A stretch of 64,000 nucleotides of DNA from Oecophyllibacter saccharovorans (GTDB lineage: Bacteria; Pseudomonadota; Alphaproteobacteria; Acetobacterales; Acetobacteraceae). The notes beneath the pieces were generated by a model. The model was not told the DNA's origin. It made no database searches and was given only the letters and a program-made list of their open reading frames with translations. The translations under genes were made by a program, and so were the position numbers. Position 1 is the first letter of the stretch. Each line of letters begins with the position of its first letter. The DNA lies in contig NZ_CP038143.1 in NCBI RefSeq assembly GCF_006542375.1, forward strand, positions 434,001 through 498,000, written 5' to 3'. Of the stretch, positions 1-7,628 are shown in pieces.

Positions 1-160
1 TCCGGTGCTGGTCAAAAGCGTTCATCTGCCAGCACAGCAGGCCCAGCTGCAGCCCCATGCCCAGCACGATGACGCACACCAGGCCGAGTGTCAGGCGGAA
101 AGGCGCTGTGCGGAACAGTTCCGCAGGCGGGCGCAGCGCATTCCAGAACACGCGTTTCAT
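1..160 (-). CDS. Sensor histidine kinase, N-terminal fragment
   Basis: Only the first 53 codons are present, because the gene runs off the left edge. The ATG overlaps the stop of the response regulator by 4 bases (ATGA), so the two are translationally coupled. The visible part has a short basic N-terminus (MKRVFWNALRPP) and a hydrophobic stretch at about residues 22-45 that reads as a first transmembrane helix, as in membrane-bound sensor kinases. The kinase identity is inferred from this topology and from coupling to an OmpR-type regulator; no HisKA or HATPase motif lies inside the window. Confidence 0.7.
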   Translation of the reverse strand, partial: MKRVFWNALRPPAELFRTAPFRLTLGLVCVIVLGMGLQLGLLCWQMNAFDQHR

Positions 161-870
161 CCCCGGGTGCGCAGGCAGAATCCGGCGCCGCGGATACTCT
201 CTATGATCGAGGCTTCCCCCGGCGCGTCAATCTTGCGCCGCAGCTTGCCCACATGAACATCGACCAGATTGGTCTGGGGAATGAAACGATAGTTCCAGAC
301 GTCCTCCAGCAGCATGCTGCGGGTCAGGACAGTGTCAGGCCGGCGCATCATGTATTCCAGCAGGCGGAATTCACGCGGCAGCAGGTCGATCTCCCGCGCT
401 CCCCGGCGCACCGTGCGTTCGATCAGGTCCATTTCCAGCTCGCCCGCCCGCAGGACGGTGGCACGCGTTTCAATGGGGCGCCGCAGCAGCGCTTCCAGGC
501 GGGCCACCAGCTCTTCCATAGCAAAAGGTTTGGTAAGGTAATCATCCCCCCCGGCCTTGAGGCCGTTCACCCGGTCATCCACCGCCGAGAGAGCGGACAG
601 CACCAGGACGGGAACGGGATTGCCCTGACCACGCAGAGCGGCCAGCACTTCCAGCCCTTCCATCTCCGGCAGCATGCGATCGATGATCAACAGGTCATAC
701 ACGCCGCTCCGGGCGGCCTGCAGACCGCCCGTCCCTGTCGCTTCGCGCTGCAGCTCATAACCACGCGCCGTCAGTTCTTCAACGATTTCACCAGCCAGGC
801 TTTCATCGTCCTCAACGAGAAGAACACGCGGCGCGGTTTCCCGCTCCCTGCTGCCGTCAGCCTCTGTCAT
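157..870 (-). CDS. OmpR/PhoB-family response regulator
   Basis: A 237-residue cytoplasmic transcription regulator. Receiver domain at about residues 14-125: acidic pocket D21/D22, phospho-acceptor D64 in the motif LLIIDRMLP, and the conserved Lys in LTKPF. Winged-helix DNA-binding domain at about 137-235 ending in the usual HVGKLRRKID and IRGAGF motifs. Its partner kinase follows with a 4-base overlap. The signal sensed cannot be told from the sequence. The start has a G-rich ribosome site (GATAGGGGT) just upstream. Confidence 0.93.
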   Translation of the reverse strand: MTEADGSRERETAPRVLLVEDDESLAGEIVEELTARGYELQREATGTGGLQAARSGVYDLLIIDRMLPEMEGLEVLAALRGQGNPVPVLVLSALSAVDDRVNGLKAGGDDYLTKPFAMEELVARLEALLRRPIETRATVLRAGELEMDLIERTVRRGAREIDLLPREFRLLEYMMRRPDTVLTRSMLLEDVWNYRFIPQTNLVDVHVGKLRRKIDAPGEASIIESIRGAGFCLRTRG

Positions 871-975
871 ACCCCTATCTCCCTGCCTTTCGCCTATCAG
901 GACATGCGTCCTTTCCCTGGCAGGCGGTTACTCCGGCCCTCTCAGGGAACAGCATCTTAGGGAAATTGCAGGGAG

Positions 976-996
976 AAAAAAATAAAACCGGTTTTA
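976..996 (-). terminator. Possible terminator of rmuC
   Basis: A 14-bp palindrome (TAAAACCGGTTTTA, 983-996) lies 37 bases past the rmuC stop and, read on the minus strand, is followed directly by seven Ts. The stem is AT-rich with almost no loop, so this is a weak candidate. Confidence 0.4.
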
Positions 997-1032
997 GCGC
1001 CTCTGCTGCACAAACAGGTCCGCTTCAGCCGA

Positions 1033-2295
1033 TCAGGAACCGGAAGATAAGCGCTGGGAAGCGGCAGCCGTTTCATCGTTCTGGAAATCCGTCTCCCCTG
1101 CATCGGCGGAATCCACCTCTCCAAGGGCGTTGAGCTTGCGGCCCAGCACCCTGGTCCGGCGGCGCGCCTCTTCGATCGTGTTGCCGATCGTGCCGGCATT
1201 GCGCTGGAGTTTTTCCAGCACCTGGTCCATGCGCAGCATTTCCTGGCGTGTTTCCCCAAGCAGGCCGGCAATCATTTCCGTGCGCTCTTCCAGCGCCATC
1301 GTCACGTAACCGAGATGCACGCTCCGCAGCAGCCCGGGCAGCAGTGACGGGCCCAGCACGAGAACACGGCGCGTGCGCCCGACTTCATCAATCAGCCCCG
1401 GAATATGCGCAATTTCCGCATACAACCCATCAGTCGGCACGTACAGCACAGCAAATTCCACCGTGATGGGCGGGCGGATGTATTTATCAGCGATCTTGCG
1501 GGCTTCAAGACGCACCACATTCTCCAGCGCCTTGCGTGCCGCCTTCTCTTCCTCCGCCTCTCCCGTTTCCACGGCATTGAGCAGGCGTTCGTAGGCTTCC
1601 GTGGGAAACTTGCTGTCGATAGCCAGCACAGGCGCACGCGCCGTCCCCCTGACAGGCATGCGCAAGGCGAATTCCACCACCTCGCCACTTTCAGGTGAAA
1701 GGCGGAAATCACGCTCATAGCTTCCGGCAGGCAGAATGTCATCCAGGATGGCCTGACATTGCGCCTCGCCCCAGCCCCCACGTGTTTTCACGTTGGAGAA
1801 CAGCTTTCTGAGGTCACCGATCTGGGCCGTCATGCCCTGTACTTCACCCACCGCTTTCTGCAGGGCGGCAAACTGTTCCACAACGCGCTGGAAGCTGCTT
1901 TCCATCTGGCGCTCCACCGCCTCCTGCAGGCGCTGGTTCACACTCGCCTGCAGCTGCGCCATCTGCTCCTGCTGCAACGTGCCCATCTCGCGCAGCCCTT
2001 CCGACAGCAGCAGGCGCAGGTCCGACTGGTCCTGGCGCGCTTTCTGCACCAGGGTTTCAAACATCTGGCGGTTTTCAAGCCGGCCCTGTTCAAGACGACT
2101 GCCCAGGGCCCGTTCACTGTCGAGCTCCTGGGTCACCACCTGATGACGCACCCCTTCAAGGTCACGCCGCAGCGCCTCGAACATCACCGCAGGCTCCTGG
2201 TCCGATCGGGCGCGCCGGACCAGCCCCCACCAGAACGCGCCCAGGGCAAGGAAAAGAGAAAAGCCCGTCACGAGCCAGGGAAGCATCTCCTGCAT
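1033..2295 (-). CDS. rmuC: DNA recombination protein RmuC
   Basis: About 420 residues. A hydrophobic N-terminal helix (residues about 4-24) anchors the protein. A long Gln/Glu-rich coiled coil follows (about 30-140), then the RmuC nuclease-like domain with typical segments KTRGGWGE, AIDSKFP and VEFAVLYVPTDGLYAE. RmuC limits inversions at short inverted repeats; its exact activity is unsettled. The ATG at 2295 is preferred over one 30 bases upstream because GGACGGAG sits at a suitable distance. It lies 47 bases downstream of the flavoprotein gene on the same strand, so the two may be cotranscribed. Confidence 0.93.
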   Translation of the reverse strand: MQEMLPWLVTGFSLFLALGAFWWGLVRRARSDQEPAVMFEALRRDLEGVRHQVVTQELDSERALGSRLEQGRLENRQMFETLVQKARQDQSDLRLLLSEGLREMGTLQQEQMAQLQASVNQRLQEAVERQMESSFQRVVEQFAALQKAVGEVQGMTAQIGDLRKLFSNVKTRGGWGEAQCQAILDDILPAGSYERDFRLSPESGEVVEFALRMPVRGTARAPVLAIDSKFPTEAYERLLNAVETGEAEEEKAARKALENVVRLEARKIADKYIRPPITVEFAVLYVPTDGLYAEIAHIPGLIDEVGRTRRVLVLGPSLLPGLLRSVHLGYVTMALEERTEMIAGLLGETRQEMLRMDQVLEKLQRNAGTIGNTIEEARRRTRVLGRKLNALGEVDSADAGETDFQNDETAAASQRLSSGS

Positions 2296-2342
2296 GGTCC
2301 TACAGCTCCGTCCTTTCCGGTCCATTCTGATTCATGCACGCT

Positions 2343-3572
2343 TCAACCCGCGCGCGCAGCCAGCGCCCGTCCGGCAGCAGTGCCGCTCGCCCAGGCCCAC
2401 TGGAAATTGTAGCCGCCCAGCCAGCCCGTGACATCCACGGCTTCCCCCACCGCAAACAGGCCTGGCACGGTCTTGGCTTCCATCGTTTTCTGCTCCAGTC
2501 CATGCGTGTCGATCCCGCCGCGCATCACTTCCGCCTTGGCGTAGCCTTCCGTTCCCGAAGGGGTAAGCTCCCAGCGCGTCAGGCGTTCGGCCAGCCTGCG
2601 CATCGTTGCAAGCGATTGTGCACCGACCGGGCGCTCATCCATCGTCTCGGCCACCAGCATCCTGGCCAGGCGCACAGGCAGTCCCGGCAGCAGAGCCGTC
2701 CCCTGCGCCTTGGGGCGCGCCTGGCGCAGGGCAAGCAGAGATCCCAGCACATCTTTTTCATGAGGCAGCAGGTTCAGGCAGACCGGCTGCGGTCCCTGGC
2801 GGTAGGAGGAGATCTGCAGGATGGCCGGTCCCGACAGACCCCGATGCGTAAAAACCAGCCCGTCCGTAAACCGGGGCGCCTGTCTGCCAGCTTTTCCTGC
2901 CCCACCCGCCAGGGAAGCGGTTACCGGCAGGGAGACCCCGGCCAGCTCAGCCAGGGACGGCGACAGGGTCAGAGGCACCAGTCCGGGGGCTACATCTGTC
3001 GTTTTCAGGCCGAACTGACGCGCCAGCTGCAGGGAAAGCCCGGTTGCTCCCAGTTTGGGAATGGCGAGCCCCCCGGTCGCCAGGACCAGGGTGCGCGACT
3101 GCCACAAGCCGCGATTCGTGCGGACATGGAAACAGTGACCATCGTGGGAAACATCCTCGATCTGCTGCCCCAGCGCCAGCTTCACCTGGCCACGCGTGCA
3201 TTCAGCGAGCAGCATCTCGACGATCTGACGCCCCGAGCCATCGCAGAAAAGCTGTCCCGCATCCTTTTCATGCCAGGCAATGTGGTGGCGCTCCACCAGG
3301 CCCAGAAAGTCCTGCGGCGTGCAGGCTGACAGAGCAGAGCGGGCAAAACGTGGATTGGCCGAGATATACCGGTCCGACTGCGCCTCAAGATGAGTGAAAT
3401 TACAGCGCCCACCGCCGGAAATCAGAATCTTGCGCCCCGGCTCATCTGCATGGTCAAGCACGGCCACGCGCGCGCCGCCCTGTCCAGCCACAGCGGCGGT
3501 CATCAGCCCTGCAGCGCCTGCCCCGAGAACAAGTGCATCCAGAAGAACGGATTTATCAGCCTGAGATTCCAT
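2343..3572 (-). CDS. BaiN/HI0933-family FAD-dependent oxidoreductase
   Basis: About 409 residues. An N-terminal Rossmann FAD motif (LGAGAAGLMTAA, about residues 16-27) is followed by the family signature GGGRCNFTH, by TGGLAIPKLGATG, and by a C-terminal FAD-contact segment FAVGEAVDVTGWLGGYN. These mark the HI0933/YhiN/BaiN flavoprotein family, whose substrates are mostly unknown; one gut member reduces bile-acid intermediates. The first ATG (3572) is preferred over an upstream TTG. Downstream lies rmuC. Confidence 0.9.
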   Translation of the reverse strand: MESQADKSVLLDALVLGAGAAGLMTAAVAGQGGARVAVLDHADEPGRKILISGGGRCNFTHLEAQSDRYISANPRFARSALSACTPQDFLGLVERHHIAWHEKDAGQLFCDGSGRQIVEMLLAECTRGQVKLALGQQIEDVSHDGHCFHVRTNRGLWQSRTLVLATGGLAIPKLGATGLSLQLARQFGLKTTDVAPGLVPLTLSPSLAELAGVSLPVTASLAGGAGKAGRQAPRFTDGLVFTHRGLSGPAILQISSYRQGPQPVCLNLLPHEKDVLGSLLALRQARPKAQGTALLPGLPVRLARMLVAETMDERPVGAQSLATMRRLAERLTRWELTPSGTEGYAKAEVMRGGIDTHGLEQKTMEAKTVPGLFAVGEAVDVTGWLGGYNFQWAWASGTAAGRALAARAG

Positions 3573-3684
3573 TTTCCGGTCTTCTTCTGTTAGGGCTGAT
3601 TCTATCAATCAGTCGTGTAATTCGACATGACGGCTTTCAGTGATGGCCCGAGACCCTGGGGGGAAGAGCCGCAAAAACACCAGC

Positions 3685-4353
3685 TCAGAAATCGAGGTCT
3701 GAGTAATGAGGGGGTGGTTGCAGGCCGCTGACCTTGTCATTGAGCAGGGTGCGGAAGCAGGGTCGGGATTTGACGCGCGAATACCAGTCCCGCACGGCCG
3801 GCGCCGTCGCCCAGGCGACATCCCCCAGAAAGTCCAGCGCAGACAGATGGGCGGCGGCGGCGAAATCAGCAGCCGATAATGAGGGCCCTGCAAGCCAGGT
3901 GCGGGTTTCAGCCAGGTAACCGATATAGTCGAGATGATAGCGCAGATTCTTGTAGCCCGTCCGCAGTACACTGCCTGTCGGATGGCCAAGGCCGAAATGA
4001 CGCTTCATCACCTTCTCACCCAGCAGGTTCACGGTCACTTCCTGCTGGAACAACCCGTCAAACCAGTCCAGCAGGCGCCGCACTTCCACGCGCTCGGCCA
4101 CGTTGCGGCCCAAAAGGGGGGGCTCGGGATAAACGTCTTCAAGATACTCGCAGATCACCCGCGCTCCCGGCACCACCATGCCGCTGTCCTCGACCAGCAC
4201 CGGCACTTCCCCGGCCGGGTTGAGACGCCGAAATTCCTCGCTCGGCTCCCAGATCTTCTCGACCGCGAGTTCACAGGGGAGGCGTTTCTCGCCAAGCATG
4301 AGCCGGGCCAGACGTGATTGCGGAGACAGGGGAAGATGGTGCAATATGCGCAT
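3685..4353 (-). CDS. Glutathione S-transferase family protein
   Basis: About 222 residues. The N-terminal thioredoxin fold starts MRILHHLPLSPQSRLARL and carries the cis-Pro motif EVPVLVED; the all-helical C-terminal domain contains AADFAAAAHLSALDFLGDVAW, typical of bacterial GSTs. Substrate is unknown. The ATG at 4353 is preferred over an upstream in-frame GTG; GGGAGG lies just before it. It is transcribed divergently from minC, leaving a 170-base shared upstream region. Confidence 0.9.
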   Translation of the reverse strand: MRILHHLPLSPQSRLARLMLGEKRLPCELAVEKIWEPSEEFRRLNPAGEVPVLVEDSGMVVPGARVICEYLEDVYPEPPLLGRNVAERVEVRRLLDWFDGLFQQEVTVNLLGEKVMKRHFGLGHPTGSVLRTGYKNLRYHLDYIGYLAETRTWLAGPSLSAADFAAAAHLSALDFLGDVAWATAPAVRDWYSRVKSRPCFRTLLNDKVSGLQPPPHYSDLDF

Positions 4354-4524
4354 GACCTCCCTTCTACGGCAGCCCTGCCCCGTGGAACAAGACACTTAAA
4401 TCGGGTTGAAGCCGTGGGTCCGGCTTTTCGTCCCTTCACGTGCTGCCGGCGCTCAACGCGCCAGGGGCCTTGCCGAAACAGTCGGGGCATGACGCAGCTT
4501 TAAAGTTTTGATAGTCGGGAACGC

Positions 4525-5268
4525 ATGTCCAATACGCCCAGTGCCTCTACAGTGCCTGACCCCGCCGCTTCTCAACGCCGCATCCGCGCGCGCGGACGCT
4601 CCTATCTGGCGCTCATCCTCTCCCCCGAAGCCCCACTCGACAGCTGGCTGCAGGCTCTGGACGCCCAACTCGCCCGCTCGCCGGACTTTTTCCGCTCCCG
4701 CCCCCTTATTCTCGATCTCGAGCTGATGACACCGGACGCAGCAGGGCTGGCAGAACTGCAGGAGGCGCTGCGCCAGCGCGGGCTCAACATTATCGGCATT
4801 GAAGGGGGCCAGCGCGACTGGCCGGCTCTAAAAGGCTGGGACTGGCCCTCCCGCCTGAATGGCGGCCGCGCAACCGGACCGGTCGCCCTGCCAGAAGAGC
4901 CAGCGCCTGCCCCCCTGGCAAGCAGTGGTGAAACCCTGGTCGTGGAAGGGCCGGTGCGTTCAGGCCGCTCCATCGAGAACCCGGATGGTGACCTGATCAT
5001 CCTTGGCGCCGTGTCTTCGGGCGCCGAGGTGGTGGCAGCGGGCTCGATTCACGTTTATGGTCCCCTGCGCGGTCGTGCCATTGCCGGAATAGCAGGCAAT
5101 GCGCAGGCCTGTATCTACACCACCCGCCTGGAAGCGGAGCTGCTGGCCCTCAATGGCTATTACATGGTTTCCGAGGAGCTGACTGCGGATTGGATCGGCC
5201 AGCCAGCCCGGATCCAGCTTCAGGACGACCAGCTCATCCTCCATCCCCTGGATGCCGAGCGCCGCTGA
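4525..5268 (+). CDS. minC: Septum site-determining protein MinC
   Basis: A 247-residue inhibitor of FtsZ polymerisation that, with MinD, blocks division at the poles. The N-terminal MinC_N domain (about 15-95) is followed by a Pro/Ala linker and a C-terminal beta-helix domain (about 140-245) with the conserved run RSGRSIENPDGDLIILGAVSSGAEVVAAGSI-like repeats (only part quoted: VSSGAEVVAAGSI) and HVYGPLRGRA. Length and domain order are normal. MinD and MinE follow on the same strand but after a 358-base gap. Confidence 0.95.
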   Translation: MSNTPSASTVPDPAASQRRIRARGRSYLALILSPEAPLDSWLQALDAQLARSPDFFRSRPLILDLELMTPDAAGLAELQEALRQRGLNIIGIEGGQRDWPALKGWDWPSRLNGGRATGPVALPEEPAPAPLASSGETLVVEGPVRSGRSIENPDGDLIILGAVSSGAEVVAAGSIHVYGPLRGRAIAGIAGNAQACIYTTRLEAELLALNGYYMVSEELTADWIGQPARIQLQDDQLILHPLDAERR

Positions 5269-5626
5269 GGATTTCAATTCTCCAGGGGGCCGCTTGCAGG
5301 AGGGGCTAAACAGCCTGACAAAACTGCAACCCCCAGAAGAAATTCCGATAAGATTTCAAAAACTTCATCCAGAATCCTGATCCGTAACATTTTTCTGTCG
5401 CAATTTTCCTTCTATAGAGTTTCTTTCTGTCTGCAGGCTGGCTCTGACCGGAAACTGCTATAAACTGGCGAAGACCGCAGAGCCGGGTACGGGCGGTGGG
5501 GACTGCCCCTCCTCGCTGTCTGAGCTCCCTCCGCGGCAGAAACGCAGATAGCGGCCATGGGGGCTGCCGGGTACGGGGTCAAGTACCGGGGAATGCGCAA
5601 CAACGAAGCACGGGGACAGACCGTTC
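5269..5626 (+). promoter_or_regulatory. 358-base gap between minC and minD
   Basis: No gene is visible. The first half is AT-rich and contains a TATAAA box near 5458-5463 that could be a -10 element for minDE. The second half is G-rich and carries a 12-base direct repeat GCCGGGTACGGG at 5482-5493 and 5566-5577; the second copy is followed by GTACC, so GGTAC/GTACC can pair locally. This suggests minDE has its own promoter and perhaps a structured leader, but no known riboswitch was recognised. Confidence 0.4.
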
Positions 5627-6442
5627 ATGGCAAAAATCATTGTCGTTACCTCAGGCAAGGGAGGTGTTGGCAAGACGACGACGACCGCAGCTCTCGGCGC
5701 AGCGCTGGCCCGCAACGGCCAGAACGTCGCCGTAGTGGATTTCGATGTCGGGTTGCGCAATCTTGATCTCGTCATGGGGGTGGAACGCCGCGTGGTGTTC
5801 GATCTCATCAATGTCGTGCAGGGCGATGCCAAGCTGGGCCAGGCCCTGATCCGCGATAAACGTTGCGAAAATCTCTCCATTCTTCCCGCTTCGCAGACCC
5901 GCGACAAGGACGCATTGACCGCCGAAGGCATTGCACGGGTCATGGATGAGCTGCGCGAAAAATTCGACTGGGTGCTGTGTGACAGCCCGGCCGGCATCGA
6001 ACGCGGGGCCCAGCTGGCCATGTATCATGCCGATCATGCCGTGATCGTCACCAATCCTGAAGTCAGCTCCGTGCGCGATTCAGACCGTATCATCGGTATG
6101 CTCGACAGCCGCACCGCGCGGGCGGAAAAAGGAGAGCAGGTCCAGAAACACCTGCTGGTGACCCGCTATGATCCCGCCCGTGCGGCACGCAATGAGATGC
6201 TGAGCGTCGAGGACGTGCTGGAGATCCTGTCTGTTCCGCTGGTGGGCATCATTCCGGAGAGCGAGGATGTTCTGAAAGCCTCCAATGTCGGCGCGCCTGT
6301 CACTCTGGCTGCGCCTGACAGCGCGCCGGCACGCGCTTATGCGGAAGCTGTCCGACGCCTGGAAGGCGAGGATATCCCTGTCACCATTCCTGCTGAAAAA
6401 CGGGGTTTCTTCTCCAGCCTGTTCGGGAAAAAGGGGTCATGA
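5627..6442 (+). CDS. minD: Septum site-determining ATPase MinD
   Basis: A 271-residue ParA-type ATPase that binds the membrane with ATP, recruits MinC and oscillates through MinE. Deviant Walker [13 protein letters not shown] at residues 9-20 (K11, K16), switch I region FDVGLRNLD, Walker B-like [12 protein letters not shown]. The C-terminal tail [13 protein letters not shown] is the expected amphipathic membrane-targeting helix. It overlaps minE by 4 bases (ATGA). Confidence 0.98.
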   Translation: MAKIIVVTSGKGGVGKTTTTAALGAALARNGQNVAVVDFDVGLRNLDLVMGVERRVVFDLINVVQGDAKLGQALIRDKRCENLSILPASQTRDKDALTAEGIARVMDELREKFDWVLCDSPAGIERGAQLAMYHADHAVIVTNPEVSSVRDSDRIIGMLDSRTARAEKGEQVQKHLLVTRYDPARAARNEMLSVEDVLEILSVPLVGIIPESEDVLKASNVGAPVTLAAPDSAPARAYAEAVRRLEGEDIPVTIPAEKRGFFSSLFGKKGS

Positions 6443-6783
6443 GTTTTTTCAACAATTTCTTTGCACGCCGTCAGACTCCCAGCAGCACCGTCGCACGGGA
6501 CCGCCTGCAGATTCTCCTGGCCCATGAACGCGGCGCCGGCCAGGAAGGCGATTCAGAGCTGATCCGCAAGCTGCACAAGGAAATCCTGGAAGTGCTGTCG
6601 CGCCATGTGACGGTTGATCAGGACATGGTCCAGATCAAGCTCGACCGCAAGCAGGGCTGCTCCACCCTGGAGATCGACATCGAAGTTCCCCAGGAAGTCG
6701 CTTCCAATACAGGACGCCAGCCGGGTCAGAACCCTGCACGAGCCGTTTCAGGGTTGCACCCTCACCCTCGGCACCTGACCTGA
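6439..6783 (+). CDS. minE: Cell division topological specificity factor MinE
   Basis: 114 residues, slightly longer than usual owing to a tail rich in Gly, Pro, Arg and His after residue 92. The N-terminus MSFFNNFF is the amphipathic membrane-binding helix; [13 protein letters not shown] is the MinD-binding segment; the C-terminal topological domain has [17 protein letters not shown] and LEIDIEVP. The start overlaps the minD stop, consistent with coupling. A strong hairpin terminator follows 24 bases later. Confidence 0.96.
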   Translation: MSFFNNFFARRQTPSSTVARDRLQILLAHERGAGQEGDSELIRKLHKEILEVLSRHVTVDQDMVQIKLDRKQGCSTLEIDIEVPQEVASNTGRQPGQNPARAVSGLHPHPRHLT

Positions 6784-6806
6784 GCCGAAAAACAGAACAG
6801 ACTCAA

Positions 6807-6850
6807 CGTAAAAAAGCCTGCCTGCTCAAAAAGCGGCAGGCTTTTTTACG
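6807..6850. terminator. Bidirectional terminator between minE and the PiuC-type gene
   Basis: Arms CGTAAAAAAGCCTGCC (6807-6822) and GGCAGGCTTTTTTACG (6835-6850) form a perfect 16-bp stem with a 12-base loop. The A-run on one side and the T-run on the other let it work on both strands, fitting the convergent minE (+) and piuC (-). Confidence 0.9.
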
Positions 6851-6881
6851 TTTCGGGCAATGCGCACCGCAAAAGCAAAAT

Positions 6882-7565
6882 TCACAGCTCGGCCCAGCTA
6901 CGCAGAAGATTGTGATAGACATTCGTCAGCCGCAGGACTTCGGAAGATTTGGGACCTTCACGTTGGGTCAGCGCCTGGATGCTCTGGTCAAGATCGAACA
7001 GGATGGCACGGTGCTCCTGCGAGCGGATGGTCGACTGACTCCAGAAAAAAGCTCCTATCCGGCTGCCGCGCGTAACCGGTGTGACAGCGTGCAGAGCGCG
7101 TGTGGGATAGACGATCATGTGACCGGCCGGCAGGCGCACGGCTTTTTCCTCCGATGGGCCGTAAAGCACCAGCTCTCCCCCCTCATATTCTTCCGGTTCA
7201 CTGAGAAACAACGTGCTTGAGACGTCAGTGCGCACGCGCTGCCCTGAGCCTGGAATGGGCCGCAGAGCATTATCGACATGGGCGCCGAAGAACATTCCTT
7301 CATCGTAACGGTTGAAAAGCGGAGGTACCAGCCGCAAGGGAAGCACGGCGCTGTTGAAAAGAGGGTTGGTGCCAAGCTTGCGCAACAGGAAAGTCGAGAG
7401 TTCCCGTCCTAGCGCACTGCCAGGGGCGATCTGAAGATTGTTCTTCACGCTGCCGGACTGCGCCCCGGCCGTCAGGCGGCCGTCTTCCCATTCAGCCCGG
7501 GCCAGGCGCGCCCGCAGCCCATTAACCTCCTCACGGCTCAGAACATCGGGAATATGAAGCATCAT
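6882..7565 (-). CDS. piuC: PKHD-type Fe(II)/2-oxoglutarate hydroxylase (PiuC/YbiX family)
   Basis: 227 residues. The double-stranded beta-helix core carries the HxD...H iron triad: GAHVDNALRP (H and D) and ALHAVTPVTRGSR (distal H, with the 2-oxoglutarate-binding Arg). The start MMLHIPDVLSREEV and QSGSVKNNLQI are typical of the PiuC family. Family members sit beside TonB siderophore receptors and are iron-regulated; the substrate is unknown. Here it lies 63 bases downstream of such a receptor on the same strand, so the two probably form a Fur-controlled unit. Confidence 0.93.
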   Translation of the reverse strand: MMLHIPDVLSREEVNGLRARLARAEWEDGRLTAGAQSGSVKNNLQIAPGSALGRELSTFLLRKLGTNPLFNSAVLPLRLVPPLFNRYDEGMFFGAHVDNALRPIPGSGQRVRTDVSSTLFLSEPEEYEGGELVLYGPSEEKAVRLPAGHMIVYPTRALHAVTPVTRGSRIGAFFWSQSTIRSQEHRAILFDLDQSIQALTQREGPKSSEVLRLTNVYHNLLRSWAEL

Positions 7566-7628
7566 GAGACTGATCCTTGTGCGTGAAGATTCTGAGAACC
7601 TTCGGGGTTGTGGTGGTTTTACCTGGGG

